From NCBI RefSeq assembly GCF_026283945.1, contig NZ_JAPDPC010000001.1, positions 2,604,001 to 2,668,000 of the forward strand: a stretch of DNA of 64,000 bases. The letters are read 5' to 3'. This document shows, in pieces, positions 17,724-27,321 of this stretch. How positions within the stretch are numbered: position 1 is the stretch's first letter; every line of letters starts with the position of its first letter. The DNA is from Dyella humicola (GTDB taxonomy: Bacteria > Pseudomonadota > Gammaproteobacteria > Xanthomonadales > Rhodanobacteraceae). The translations under genes were made by a program, and so were the position numbers. The notes under the pieces were generated by a model that did no database searches, was not told where the DNA came from, and worked only from the letters and a program-made list of their open reading frames with translations.

Positions 17724-18004
17724 TTCGCCAAGCCCTGCCCTGCCATCGTCCTTGGGCGCGGGCGAATCGAAGCGGCCATATCCTCCTTCCGGCAGGCAAC
17801 CAATGGCCTAGCCGCAACGATGCAATACCCTGTTAGCCTTGTTGGGCAGGCATGCCGCAGGGGCGTTCGCGTTTAAGCGGAACTTGGCACGGCCAGAGGC
17901 GCAGGGGTAGCACGCGACCCATCCGGGTGATCCATCGGATAACCTGCTGGCTAAAGCCGTGCCCTTACGCCGTGCCCTTACAAACCAGCAACCGGGACGT
18001 TGGT
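17724..18004 (+). promoter_or_regulatory. Leader region of the polysaccharide locus with a 13-bp tandem repeat
   Basis: The 281 bases before the UDP-sugar dehydrogenase hold no supported gene. Directly before the start is a perfect tandem duplication of GCCGTGCCCTTAC (17956-17968 and 17969-17981). A TGGCAC half-site at 17885-17890 recalls a sigma-54 -24 element but lacks a matching -12 element at the proper spacing. As the first gene of a long same-strand series follows, this is where a main promoter is expected. Confidence 0.4.
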
Positions 18005-19282
<1,278 letters not shown>

Positions 19283-19311
19283 GGATGCTCTGATCCATAG
19301 GAATCGCCTCA

Positions 19312-20322
19312 ATGAAAGTGTTGGTCACCGGCACCGCCGGATTCATCGGGTCTTACGTCGCGGAACGATTGCTCGATCGGGGCGATGAAGTCGTTGGTTT
19401 CGACAACCTCAACGATTACTACGACGTCTCCTTGAAGAAGGCGCGCCTTGCGCGCTTCGCGGACCGGCCTGGCTATACGCATATTCATGCCGATCTGGCC
19501 GACCGCGGCGCCATGGAGCGGGCGTTCGCCCACCACCGGCCACAACGCGTCGTCCATCTCGCGGCGCAGGCTGGTGTGCGCTACGCGGCTGAAAACCCGC
19601 ATGTTTATGTGAGCAGCAACGTGGTGGGTTTTCTGCATGTGCTTGAAGGCTGCCGCCACCATGGCGTCGAACATCTCGTATTTGCCTCCACCAGTTCGGT
19701 GTATGGCGCCAACACAGCCATGCCGTTCTCCGAACACAGGTCGGCCGAACATCCGCTCACGCTCTACGCTGCCACCAAGAAAGCCAACGAACAGATGGCG
19801 CATAGCTATGCGCATCTCTATGGCATTCCAAGTACGGGGCTGCGCTTCTTTACCGTGTACGGCCCATGGGGTCGGCCCGACATGGCGCTCTTCCTTTTCA
19901 CTCGCGCCATCCTTGCTGGCGAGCCGATCCGGGTTTTCAATCACGGCAGGCACAAGCGCAGCTTCACGTACGTGGACGACATCGTCGAAGGCGTGATCCG
20001 CACGCTCGACAACGTGCCCACGATCGATACGCAATGGAACAGCAACGCCCCCGATCCGGCGAACAGCGGCGTCGCGCCGTATCGCCTTTTCAACATCGGC
20101 AACGAACGCCCGGTGGAGCTGCTGCACTACATCGAAGTGCTCGAACAATGTCTTGGCCGCAAGGCGACGATGGAGCTGCTCCCGCTCCAGCCGGGCGATG
20201 TTCCCGACACCGAAGCCGATGTAACAGACCTGATACAGACCGTTGGCTATAGGCCGCAGGTGTCGGTAGAAACCGGGGTCGATAACTTTGTACGCTGGTA
20301 CCGAGAGTATTTCCGTGTCTGA
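19312..20322 (+). CDS. NAD-dependent epimerase, UDP-glucuronate 4-epimerase-like
   Basis: The 336-residue extended SDR has the NAD motif TGTAGFIGS (about 6-14), the family stretch DNLNDYYDVSLKKARL, STSSVYG and the catalytic Tyr152/Lys156 pair (YAATK). The RSFTYVDDIVEG segment closes the SDR signature. The pattern is that of CapI/LspL-type UDP-GlcA 4-epimerases, which make UDP-galacturonate. With the dehydrogenase upstream it would supply a galacto-configured uronate (or N-acetylhexosaminuronate) for the exopolysaccharide. Start ATG at 19312. Confidence 0.88.
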   Translation: MKVLVTGTAGFIGSYVAERLLDRGDEVVGFDNLNDYYDVSLKKARLARFADRPGYTHIHADLADRGAMERAFAHHRPQRVVHLAAQAGVRYAAENPHVYVSSNVVGFLHVLEGCRHHGVEHLVFASTSSVYGANTAMPFSEHRSAEHPLTLYAATKKANEQMAHSYAHLYGIPSTGLRFFTVYGPWGRPDMALFLFTRAILAGEPIRVFNHGRHKRSFTYVDDIVEGVIRTLDNVPTIDTQWNSNAPDPANSGVAPYRLFNIGNERPVELLHYIEVLEQCLGRKATMELLPLQPGDVPDTEADVTDLIQTVGYRPQVSVETGVDNFVRWYREYFRV

Positions 20323-20433
20323 TTGAAAGGGTCGCCAGGTAGCCTCGGATCACCTGCCCGATCCGCCACGGATCAGTTCTGAAAAACGGCCCGAGGTCGT
20401 GCTCCAGCGGGTTTTTGGCGATAGGGGGATGGA

Positions 20434-22110
20434 GTGATCATCGACTACCTGATCGGGTCGCATCCGGCCGACATGGATGCGGACCTGTGCATCATCGGCG
20501 CCGGGGCGGCGGGCATCACGATAGCGCGTTCGTTCATCGGCACCTCGGTAAAGGTATGCCTCGTTGAAAGCGGCGGCGAAGCGGGCGAGCAGCAAAGCCA
20601 GGCACTGTACGAAGGTAGCTCGGCGGGAGCATTAACGCTGGATCCAGGCAGCTCCCGCATGCGCGTCTTTGGCGGCAGCTGCAACTTGTGGGGTGGCGGC
20701 TGCATCCCGCTGAGTCCCCATGATCTGGACCAGCGCGATTGGGTGCCGCATAGCGGCTGGCCCATAGCCTATAGCGACCTCGTGCCCTACTACATGCGCG
20801 CGAGGGCCTTCTGCCAGATCGACGCCCACGAATTCGCCGACGGCTCGTTTGTCAGTCCGACGACCCATCCACCGCTGGATTTCGAGCAGTCCAAGCTGGT
20901 CAACCAGATCTTCGCGCGAAGCCCGATCCTGTTCGGCGAGGCGTATCGCGACGAGCTGGATCGGGCACCCAATATCCAGGTGCTGCTACACGTCAATCTG
21001 CTTGAGCTGCTGCCGACGCCGGATGGAGCGGTCGTACAGGAAGCACGGATTGGAACGCTGGGCGGCTATCGCGGCACGATTCGCGCCAGGCAATACGTGC
21101 TGGCCTGCGGCGGGATCGAAAACGCGCGCCTGCTGCTGCTTTCCGATTCGGTCGTGCCACAAGGCCTGGGTAACCAGCACGACCTGGTCGGACGCTACTT
21201 CATGGATCATCCCAGCGGAAAACTGGGCACACTTTCCACCGATGCACCTCACCGCGTCACTCGCCCCTACGACCGTCGGACCGGCAAGGGAAGCTCACCC
21301 ACGTTTCCCGAAATCGGCTTGTCCCTGCAGGCACAACGTCGACAGCGATTGTTGAACGGTCGCGTCCATCCGTTCGGCGTGGAAGGCCCGCTCCCCAACG
21401 GCATTCGCGCTTTGCGCGAATTGCGCGCGGCCTTGCGCCGCCCCGTGCAGGATGAAGGGGCGCTGCTCGAGGCACGCTTGTGCGAAGCGCTTAGAAACGG
21501 CCCTGCTGGCGAGAGCTTCGCCGCACCCACCGAGAGCCTGGGCACACTGGCGCTCAGGCTAGGCCTGGGCATCGGCGACATCGCACGCGCCTTCGTGCAG
21601 AAAATCGCCGACAAACCCACGGTAAGCAGCAGCCATATCGAGTTGGTGGGATTTTTTGAGCAGGCGCCCAATCCACATAGCCGCATCACCCTCGGACCGG
21701 AAACCGATGCACTGGGGCAGCGCAAGGTAAACGTGGAGTGGCGGCTTACGCCACTCGATCACCACACTTACCGCTCGGCGGCCACGTTGTTCGGTAACGA
21801 ACTGGCGCGTGCCAGCGGTGGCAGCTTTGAGCTTGAGCCTTGGCTGGAAAATGATGACGGCGCCACTCCCGAGGTACACGGCACCGCCCACCACCTGGGC
21901 ACCACACGCATGTCGGATGATCCGCGCTCAGGTGTCGTCGATCGTCATTGCCGGGTACATGGCGTGCAGAACCTGCATATCGCCGGGAGTTCGGTGTTTC
22001 CCACCGGCGGCTGGGCGTTTCCGACCTTCACCATTGTCGCGCTGAGTCTTCGACTGGCGGATCAGTTGCGTAGCGCGCTTGCTACCTGCGAAAGCGTGGG
22101 TCTGTCGTAG
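20434..22110 (+). CDS. GMC family FAD-dependent oxidoreductase
   Basis: The 558-residue flavoprotein oxidises an alcohol group on an unknown substrate. Evidence: the FAD dinucleotide motif LCIIGAGAAGITIA (about 17-30), the FGGSCNLWGGGC region, a second FAD segment YVLACGGIENARLLLLS, and the C-terminal GMC_oxred_C domain with AHHLGTTRM (probable catalytic His near residue 484) and NLHIAGSSVFPTGG. The start used is GTG at 20434, preceded by AGGGGGATGGAG. A later ATG at 20473 is an alternative. The PPTase gene follows five bases after its stop, so the two are probably co-translated, which hints at a role in the assembly-line product or in sugar modification. Confidence 0.87.
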   Translation: MIIDYLIGSHPADMDADLCIIGAGAAGITIARSFIGTSVKVCLVESGGEAGEQQSQALYEGSSAGALTLDPGSSRMRVFGGSCNLWGGGCIPLSPHDLDQRDWVPHSGWPIAYSDLVPYYMRARAFCQIDAHEFADGSFVSPTTHPPLDFEQSKLVNQIFARSPILFGEAYRDELDRAPNIQVLLHVNLLELLPTPDGAVVQEARIGTLGGYRGTIRARQYVLACGGIENARLLLLSDSVVPQGLGNQHDLVGRYFMDHPSGKLGTLSTDAPHRVTRPYDRRTGKGSSPTFPEIGLSLQAQRRQRLLNGRVHPFGVEGPLPNGIRALRELRAALRRPVQDEGALLEARLCEALRNGPAGESFAAPTESLGTLALRLGLGIGDIARAFVQKIADKPTVSSSHIELVGFFEQAPNPHSRITLGPETDALGQRKVNVEWRLTPLDHHTYRSAATLFGNELARASGGSFELEPWLENDDGATPEVHGTAHHLGTTRMSDDPRSGVVDRHCRVHGVQNLHIAGSSVFPTGGWAFPTFTIVALSLRLADQLRSALATCESVGLS

Positions 22111-22115
22111 CGGCC

Positions 22116-22871
22116 ATGTCGGCCACACTGAGCCAGGGATTTACGCAAAGCGCCGGGGATGTACTGGATCGTTGCGACTTCGAGCCACCCGCCGCGGGCG
22201 AAGCCTGCGTCGTGCTATTCGATAGCGCGCCGTGGAGTTACTTCAGCGAGGAGGCCTGTGCACTGTTGGATCATCGCGAGCGCGAACGGGCCGTCCGCTT
22301 CCGGCATGCACGAGATCGCGATACGTATGTGCTGGCGCATGCGATGTGGCGCCATGTACTCGGCCTGACATTGCGACTGGAAGGCGCGCGGGTGCCGCTG
22401 TCCACCAGCCGCTCAGGCCAACCGATACTCACCGACACGAGCTACGCGACGAGCCTGAGCCATAGCGGCACCCAGGTTGCCATCGCGATCACGGAAGCCG
22501 CGACGATCGGTGTCGACATTGAACTCTCACCACCACGCGCCGCCTTGCGCGATCTTGCCGACGTGCTCTGCTCTACCGATGAAGCCGCCACCCTGGCATT
22601 GCTTCCGCCAGCGGAACACGAAGCGTGGCTGCTGACGCTATGGACGCGCAAAGAAGCTCTGCTCAAGGCATTTGGCGTAGGCCTCAAGGAAGCTCCTTCG
22701 AGCATGTCACTCAACGCTACGAATGTGGTTGCTCCGCCCGCTTCCGCCGGCAACGCACCCGCCTGTCGGGTTCACCTGCTACAGCTACCGCCCGGACTGG
22801 TCGGCGCATGGGCGGCGCCGGTGCACGTGGCAGGCTGTTCGTCATACGTCCTTGGGTCGCCACCGCCGTAA
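22116..22871 (+). CDS. 4'-phosphopantetheinyl transferase, Sfp type
   Basis: The 251-residue enzyme moves the phosphopantetheine arm of CoA onto carrier-protein serines. The Sfp/Gsp/HetI motifs are all present: the substrate-binding segment with SRSGQP, the motif YATSLSHSG, the Mg2+-binding IGVDIE, and WTRKEALLKAFGVGL. It is the natural activator for the four carrier domains encoded at 28-42 kb, six kilobases downstream on the same strand. Coupled to the preceding GMC gene. Confidence 0.93.
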   Translation: MSATLSQGFTQSAGDVLDRCDFEPPAAGEACVVLFDSAPWSYFSEEACALLDHRERERAVRFRHARDRDTYVLAHAMWRHVLGLTLRLEGARVPLSTSRSGQPILTDTSYATSLSHSGTQVAIAITEAATIGVDIELSPPRAALRDLADVLCSTDEAATLALLPPAEHEAWLLTLWTRKEALLKAFGVGLKEAPSSMSLNATNVVAPPASAGNAPACRVHLLQLPPGLVGAWAAPVHVAGCSSYVLGSPPP

Positions 22872-22916
22872 CGATCACCGCCAGACCCGCCATCCGCATA
22901 CCTCGGCAACTTGGCT

Positions 22917-22932
22917 GTTTCACGCCTGAAAC
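22917..22932. promoter_or_regulatory. Inverted repeat upstream of the sugar transferase
   Basis: GTTTCA and TGAAAC flank CGCC (22917-22932), a perfect interrupted palindrome 121 bases before the sugar-transferase start, in the only sizeable gap (182 bases) between the PPTase and that gene. Candidate operator or small stem. An overlapping function in ending the GMC-PPTase transcript is possible. Confidence 0.35.
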
Positions 22933-23053
22933 ATAGGCATGACTGCCGGCGAAACTCTGACGTAAGTTACATCGACACTGGTCATTGCACCGCTCTACTC
23001 TTTTCGCCTGCTGATGCAAAGCAGCGCAAATCTGGGGGAAAGGGGGAAGTCGG

Positions 23054-24454
23054 ATGCTTCGTTTCCTGCGTCGGCAATCCGTACGTTGGCTCTTGCTGCT
23101 CGGCTTGTGCGAGCTGTTGTTGCTCGCGCTGTCCTTGAGCATGGCCACGTACCTACGTTATTTCCGCAGCCCGGATGAGCTGGCCGAGTTTTCGGTGCAC
23201 TTGCCGGAGCGTGCGTTCGTATTCGGCACGGTCATCGTCATTGGCATGGTTGCGCTCGGTCAGTACCAGTCGCATATGCGCACCAGCCGCTTTGGCTTGC
23301 TTGCGCGACAAGCCGTGGCGTTTGCCCTCGGCGGCACCCTGCTGGTGATCGGCTATTACGTCGTGCCACAAGCCTATGTGGGTCGCGGCGTGCTGGCCAT
23401 CGCGCTGTTGCTGGGCTTTGCCATGGTGTTGGGATTTCGCCTGGCCTTCCTTCGCCTGGTCGACGTGAATGCACTCAAGCGCCGGGTATTGATTCTTGGC
23501 GCAGGCCTGAGAGCCGCACAAATTCACAACCAGATGCGCCGCCGCACCGATCGACGTGGCTTCTGCGTCGTGGGTTACGTGCCCCGAATGGATGAGCCCG
23601 TGGCGGTGCCTAACGAACAACTCATGAGGCTCACCACGCCCCTGCAGGTCATTGTGCAGCGTGAGCAGATCGACGAGGTGGTGGTTGGCGTGGACGATCG
23701 TCGGGGTCACCTGCCGATGGACGACCTGCTCGAATGCCGTCAGATGGGCGTAACCATCACCGACCTGACCACGTTCTTCGAACGCGAGTCGGGACGCGTG
23801 CAGCTCACCATCCTCGATCCGTCCTGGCTGGTCTTCTCAGGCGGCTTCAATGCCACGCCATTGCGCCTGCTCAGCAAGCGCTGCTTCGATCTGGGCGCCG
23901 CCACGGTGCTGCTGCTGACGCTTTGGCCATTGATGCTGCTCGAGGCGCTGGCTATCTGGCTGGAATCGGGCCCGGGGCAACCTATCCTCTATCGTCAGGA
24001 GCGCGTCGGCGAACACGGCCGAAACTTCCTGTTGCTCAAGTTCCGTAGTATGCGTACGGACGCCGAACGCGACGGCATAGCCCGCTGGGCCAGCAAGAAC
24101 GACGACCGCGTGACCCGTGTCGGACGCATCAGCCGCAAGCTGCGCGTCGACGAACTTCCGCAGTTGTGGAATGTGCTCAAGGGCGATATGAGCATTGTGG
24201 GGCCAAGGCCCGAGCGTCCCCAGTTCGTGGCTGACCTGGCCTTGCAGATTCGCTACTACAGTCTCCGGCACTGCCTGAAACCCGGCCTCGCCGGCTGGGC
24301 TCAACTGAGCTATCCCTATGGCGCCACCGTCGAAGAGGCGGCCGAGAAGCTCAAGTACGACCTGTTCTATGTGAAAAACCACAACCTGCTGCTCGACCTG
24401 CTGATTCTGATTCAGACCGTCGAGGTCGTACTGTTCGGCCGCGGCGCTCGCTAG
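23054..24454 (+). CDS. Exopolysaccharide polyprenyl glycosylphosphotransferase (priming sugar transferase, XrtA-associated type)
   Basis: The 466-residue membrane protein transfers a sugar-1-phosphate to undecaprenyl phosphate, the first step of repeat-unit assembly. It has several N-terminal membrane helices (about 15-120), a CoA-binding-like nucleotide domain (RRVLILGAGLRAAQ) and a C-terminal bacterial sugar-transferase domain with YRQERVGEHGRNF, LLKFRSMRTDAE, LRVDELPQLWNVLKGDMS and IVGPRPERPQF. The ending GWAQLSYPYGATVEEA with KYDLFYVKNHN and LILIQTVEVVLFGRGAR matches what I remember of the PEP-CTERM/exosortase-associated sugar transferases (TIGR03013). Its stop shares a CTAG with the stop of the convergent DnaJ-like gene. 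Confidence 0.92.
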   Translation: MLRFLRRQSVRWLLLLGLCELLLLALSLSMATYLRYFRSPDELAEFSVHLPERAFVFGTVIVIGMVALGQYQSHMRTSRFGLLARQAVAFALGGTLLVIGYYVVPQAYVGRGVLAIALLLGFAMVLGFRLAFLRLVDVNALKRRVLILGAGLRAAQIHNQMRRRTDRRGFCVVGYVPRMDEPVAVPNEQLMRLTTPLQVIVQREQIDEVVVGVDDRRGHLPMDDLLECRQMGVTITDLTTFFERESGRVQLTILDPSWLVFSGGFNATPLRLLSKRCFDLGAATVLLLTLWPLMLLEALAIWLESGPGQPILYRQERVGEHGRNFLLLKFRSMRTDAERDGIARWASKNDDRVTRVGRISRKLRVDELPQLWNVLKGDMSIVGPRPERPQFVADLALQIRYYSLRHCLKPGLAGWAQLSYPYGATVEEAAEKLKYDLFYVKNHNLLLDLLILIQTVEVVLFGRGAR

Positions 24455-25191
24455 TTGTCGGTCGCCGTTGGCACCGCGGGTGCGGTATCCGGCGTGCGCT
24501 TGGCGGTGGCCAGCGAGCGTAGCGGCGAGCTGTACCAGTCCACGACCTCGTCGTGCTCGAAGCGAATCCAGGAAGGACCGTATTCCCAGCGATCGTCATG
24601 GATGCCGGTCGGCTCACCCTCAATCGAACGCACCTGGTCGGAAGACATGCCGATCTCCAGCGCGGGCGTATTCACCGCGCTGCCTAGCGGCAGACCAGGA
24701 GTGTCCCTGGCATGGACGGAGGCATCCGGTGGTGGCGGTGACCAGGCGACGCCATTCCATAGCAGCACGGCAACGACCAGACCCACCGCCAAGACGACGA
24801 TGCCCGAGCGCCGCGACGTACGGCGCCTGGATGGCAACGGAACGCGTGCGGGCTGCGCGCTCGCTTCCGGCACTGAAAAGCGCACCCGCAAGGTAGCCCC
24901 GGGCAGACGCCCGTGCTGACGCTGGAATTCCATCGCGGCGCCATAAAGCGCCGTGATGCGTTGCAGCCGGGCTTCGACCGCCGGGTCATTGGGCGCGCCA
25001 ACCATCCGATCGGGATGCAGGCGTCCGACATGACGGCGGTAGGCTTGCTTGAGATCAAGCAAGCCACAACCCGGGCGCAGCCCGAGCGTTCGATACAGAT
25101 CGAGAAAGTCGGTCTCGTTGGCCAAGCCGCTCCCCTGTCGGCGTTTCCACGATGCCAAACGGGGTCTGCTTAATCGCGCGGAACAAGCCAC
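24451..25191 (-). CDS. Membrane-anchored J-domain protein with SmpA/BamE-like C-terminal segment
   Basis: A 246-residue protein with an N-terminal J domain (DFLDLYRTLGL, then HVGRLHPDRM with the HPD motif, about 28-90), one transmembrane segment (GIVVLAVGLVVAVLLWNGVAW trimmed; about 128-147) and a C-terminal segment. That segment contains ALEIGMSSDQVRSIEGEP and DRWEYG, a pattern like SmpA/OmlA repeats. The HPD motif implies stimulation of an Hsp70, here at the membrane. A TTG start at 25125, with AGGGGAG upstream, would give 224 residues and is an attractive alternative to the ATG used. It is the only minus-strand gene inside the plus-strand polysaccharide series. Confidence 0.75.
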   Translation of the reverse strand: MACSARLSRPRLASWKRRQGSGLANETDFLDLYRTLGLRPGCGLLDLKQAYRRHVGRLHPDRMVGAPNDPAVEARLQRITALYGAAMEFQRQHGRLPGATLRVRFSVPEASAQPARVPLPSRRRTSRRSGIVVLAVGLVVAVLLWNGVAWSPPPPDASVHARDTPGLPLGSAVNTPALEIGMSSDQVRSIEGEPTGIHDDRWEYGPSWIRFEHDEVVDWYSSPLRSLATAKRTPDTAPAVPTATDN

Positions 25192-25281
25192 GATAGAGTG
25201 ACCCTGCAGCAGAAATCATTCTTGACATAGTGTGACGTGGTTCGCAATATCTCTTTCCCAGTAGACGGAGGGGACCGCATC

Positions 25282-26049
25282 ATGCACGGCCGTCGAAACC
25301 ACGTTGCAGCCTCTTGCCGACGCGCCACGATGGCGGCCCTGCTGATGGCGGGAGCCACCGCGACCCAGGCAGCTGACGCCCCTCCCGCCGTGCAAGCCTC
25401 GCCATCGCTCGGCGCACACACCCTGCTGACGCATTCCGAGGGCATGGGTATAGCGCCGGCTGTCACCTCACCCATCGATACGCAACCCACAGGCAGCTCG
25501 CTGATCGTGCTCAACGGCGGCTATGCGGGAAACGCCGACAAGCCTGTGGACAGCTATGACAATCGCTGGAAGCGCATGGGCGACACCGTGGTCTACAACG
25601 GTTACAGCGGCGCTTTCACCGTCTCCGCCTACGTCGTGCTCTCCGCCAAAGGAGGCGCCGGCCACACGGTTACCATCGGCAAACGCGCCAATGCCGCCGG
25701 CGAGATCTCGATACCCTTTATCGAGGTCATGCATGCCGGCGTGTTGAAAGACGTGGCACAGAACTACCCTGCCCCGGCGCTCGTGCTGACCAGCGGCAAC
25801 GTCACCACGACGGGGCCGGCGACCCTGGTCGCCGTCTGGTGGGGCGATGGCCCCGTCAAACGCATGACGACGCGCCCGGACCATGAGTTCACCATGCTCG
25901 ACAGCTACCTGACCCTGCCGGACAACAGCGGCGTGCAAGTTGCCGTCGCTTACAGGCAGGTGGCGTCGGCAGGCACCTATAACGTCAGTTGGATTGGCTC
26001 GCCGATCCAAGGCGCCATACTTTGGCTATTCGCGTTCCAGTCCAAATAG
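25282..26049 (+). CDS. Secreted beta-rich protein of unknown function
   Basis: A 255-residue protein with a basic N-terminus and hydrophobic core ending ATATQAADAP, which I read as a Sec signal peptide cleaved near residue 30. The mature part is rich in Gly, Thr, Val and Ser with alternating hydrophobic patterns (GSSLIVLNGGYAG, TLVAVWWGDGP, YNVSWIGSPIQGAILWLFA), as expected of a small beta-sandwich. No catalytic motif is visible. The start at 25282 has GGAGGGG upstream. An upstream in-frame start would place residues before the signal. Immediately followed by two oxygenase-like genes, so it may act on or bind the surface product. Function not recognised. Confidence 0.7.
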   Translation: MHGRRNHVAASCRRATMAALLMAGATATQAADAPPAVQASPSLGAHTLLTHSEGMGIAPAVTSPIDTQPTGSSLIVLNGGYAGNADKPVDSYDNRWKRMGDTVVYNGYSGAFTVSAYVVLSAKGGAGHTVTIGKRANAAGEISIPFIEVMHAGVLKDVAQNYPAPALVLTSGNVTTTGPATLVAVWWGDGPVKRMTTRPDHEFTMLDSYLTLPDNSGVQVAVAYRQVASAGTYNVSWIGSPIQGAILWLFAFQSK

Positions 26050-26129
26050 GCCTGTGGCGCCGAAGCGCGTGATATCGACTCTGGAAACACGACTTAGCGA
26101 CACGCTGGTTGCTTTCATGGGGGACGACC

Positions 26130-27068
26130 ATGCTGGGCCAATTCATCTCACCCGCCGGCTATGCCGACATTCTGAGCCGTGGTCGCGCGAAAGAGATGCC
26201 ACTGCTCGCACTGGCGCCGGAAGCCATGCGGACCGATTACAACCGCAAGCCCTTTCTGGTCGGGCATGCCCTGAGCGAACAATCGCTATTCGAGCTCGAC
26301 CCGCTGTTTGCGCTATGTCGCCGGCTGCCACCGGAGCAGATCCTCTATCGCGTCGGAAAGATTCCGGGCGACACGCCGCTCGAGTCCTCGTATGACGATT
26401 TCAAGCAAGGCCTCACGCTCGAAGACGTGCTGCAGCACTTCGAGGAAAGGCAGGCCTATATCTGCATCAACAACCCCGAGCGCGACGCCACCTACAAGCC
26501 CATGATCGAAGGTCTGCTGGGCGAAATCGCCGCACAGACCGATCCGCTCGACCCCGTCATGAGCTGGTATTCCTCGTACATCTTCATTTCCGCGCGCGAT
26601 TCGGTGACCCCGTATCACATGGACCGCGAAATGAACTTCCTGCTGCAGATCCGCGGCCGGAAGACGGTGTATTTGTGGGACCAGGACGACGACGAAATCA
26701 TGGATTCCGAGCAGAAGGATCGCCTCCTCTCACGCATCGGTGGACGCCCGCCCTACCAGCCGTCGTTCGAAGCAAAGGCCCTGGCCTTCGCCCTGCGCCC
26801 CGGCACGGGTGTGCACCATCCGTTTATCGCACCGCATCGCGTGCATACCGGCGCGGAACTCTCCGTGTCGCTGGCGCTGACGTTCCGCACGCGGCAATCG
26901 GACATGTGGACCGACGCGCACCGCTTCAACGCCCGTATGCGGGGGCTGGGGCTGCGCCCCGCGCCGGTTGGACGCCATGTCTGGCTGGACCGCGCCAAAT
27001 GCAGCCTGGCTCGCGCTGGTCAACGCCTGCATCGCATGCTTGGGGCCACCCAGCACGACGCTGCCTGA
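26130..27068 (+). CDS. JmjC/cupin-8 domain protein, probable Fe(II)/2-oxoglutarate oxygenase (first of pair)
   Basis: The 312-residue protein has a cupin-8/JmjC core. A metal-binding motif is seen at His163 and Asp165 (PYHMDREMNFLLQI), with a likely distal His236 (IAPHRVHTG). The stretch RGRKTVYLWDQDDDE is typical of the fold, and a basic tail ends the protein. Relatives hydroxylate protein, peptide or small-molecule substrates in the cytoplasm. Start ATG 26130 follows GGGGGA. A TTG start at 26109 is less likely. A second, diverged copy follows after 253 bases, and the assembly-line genes come next, so amino-acid or carrier-bound hydroxylation is plausible but inferred. Confidence 0.82.
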   Translation: MLGQFISPAGYADILSRGRAKEMPLLALAPEAMRTDYNRKPFLVGHALSEQSLFELDPLFALCRRLPPEQILYRVGKIPGDTPLESSYDDFKQGLTLEDVLQHFEERQAYICINNPERDATYKPMIEGLLGEIAAQTDPLDPVMSWYSSYIFISARDSVTPYHMDREMNFLLQIRGRKTVYLWDQDDDEIMDSEQKDRLLSRIGGRPPYQPSFEAKALAFALRPGTGVHHPFIAPHRVHTGAELSVSLALTFRTRQSDMWTDAHRFNARMRGLGLRPAPVGRHVWLDRAKCSLARAGQRLHRMLGATQHDAA

Positions 27069-27321
27069 GCAAGCCGGTATCAACTCCCTTGAGCAAGGCT
27101 TCGCCTTCCCACCTGGGGCATAGGCAGTAGGGAATAGGAGCAGGAATAGCCGGGATGGACTAGGGAAATGCCCAGGCGTTCGGCCGACAATCACGGTAAA
27201 TCCACGATGTCGGCCGCGTCTCTTGCCTGCGCCACAGGGCCGCAGACACTGCGTAATCAAGCCACGGGGGCTCTCGTTCCGACATCGGTCACGACTACAC
27301 CGCGCTGGGGAGGTGTCATCC

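Noticed and set aside
17885-17900. Possible sigma-54 promoter before the polysaccharide locus
   Set aside because: TGGCAC fits the -24 element, but no GC/TTGC element lies at the required spacing.
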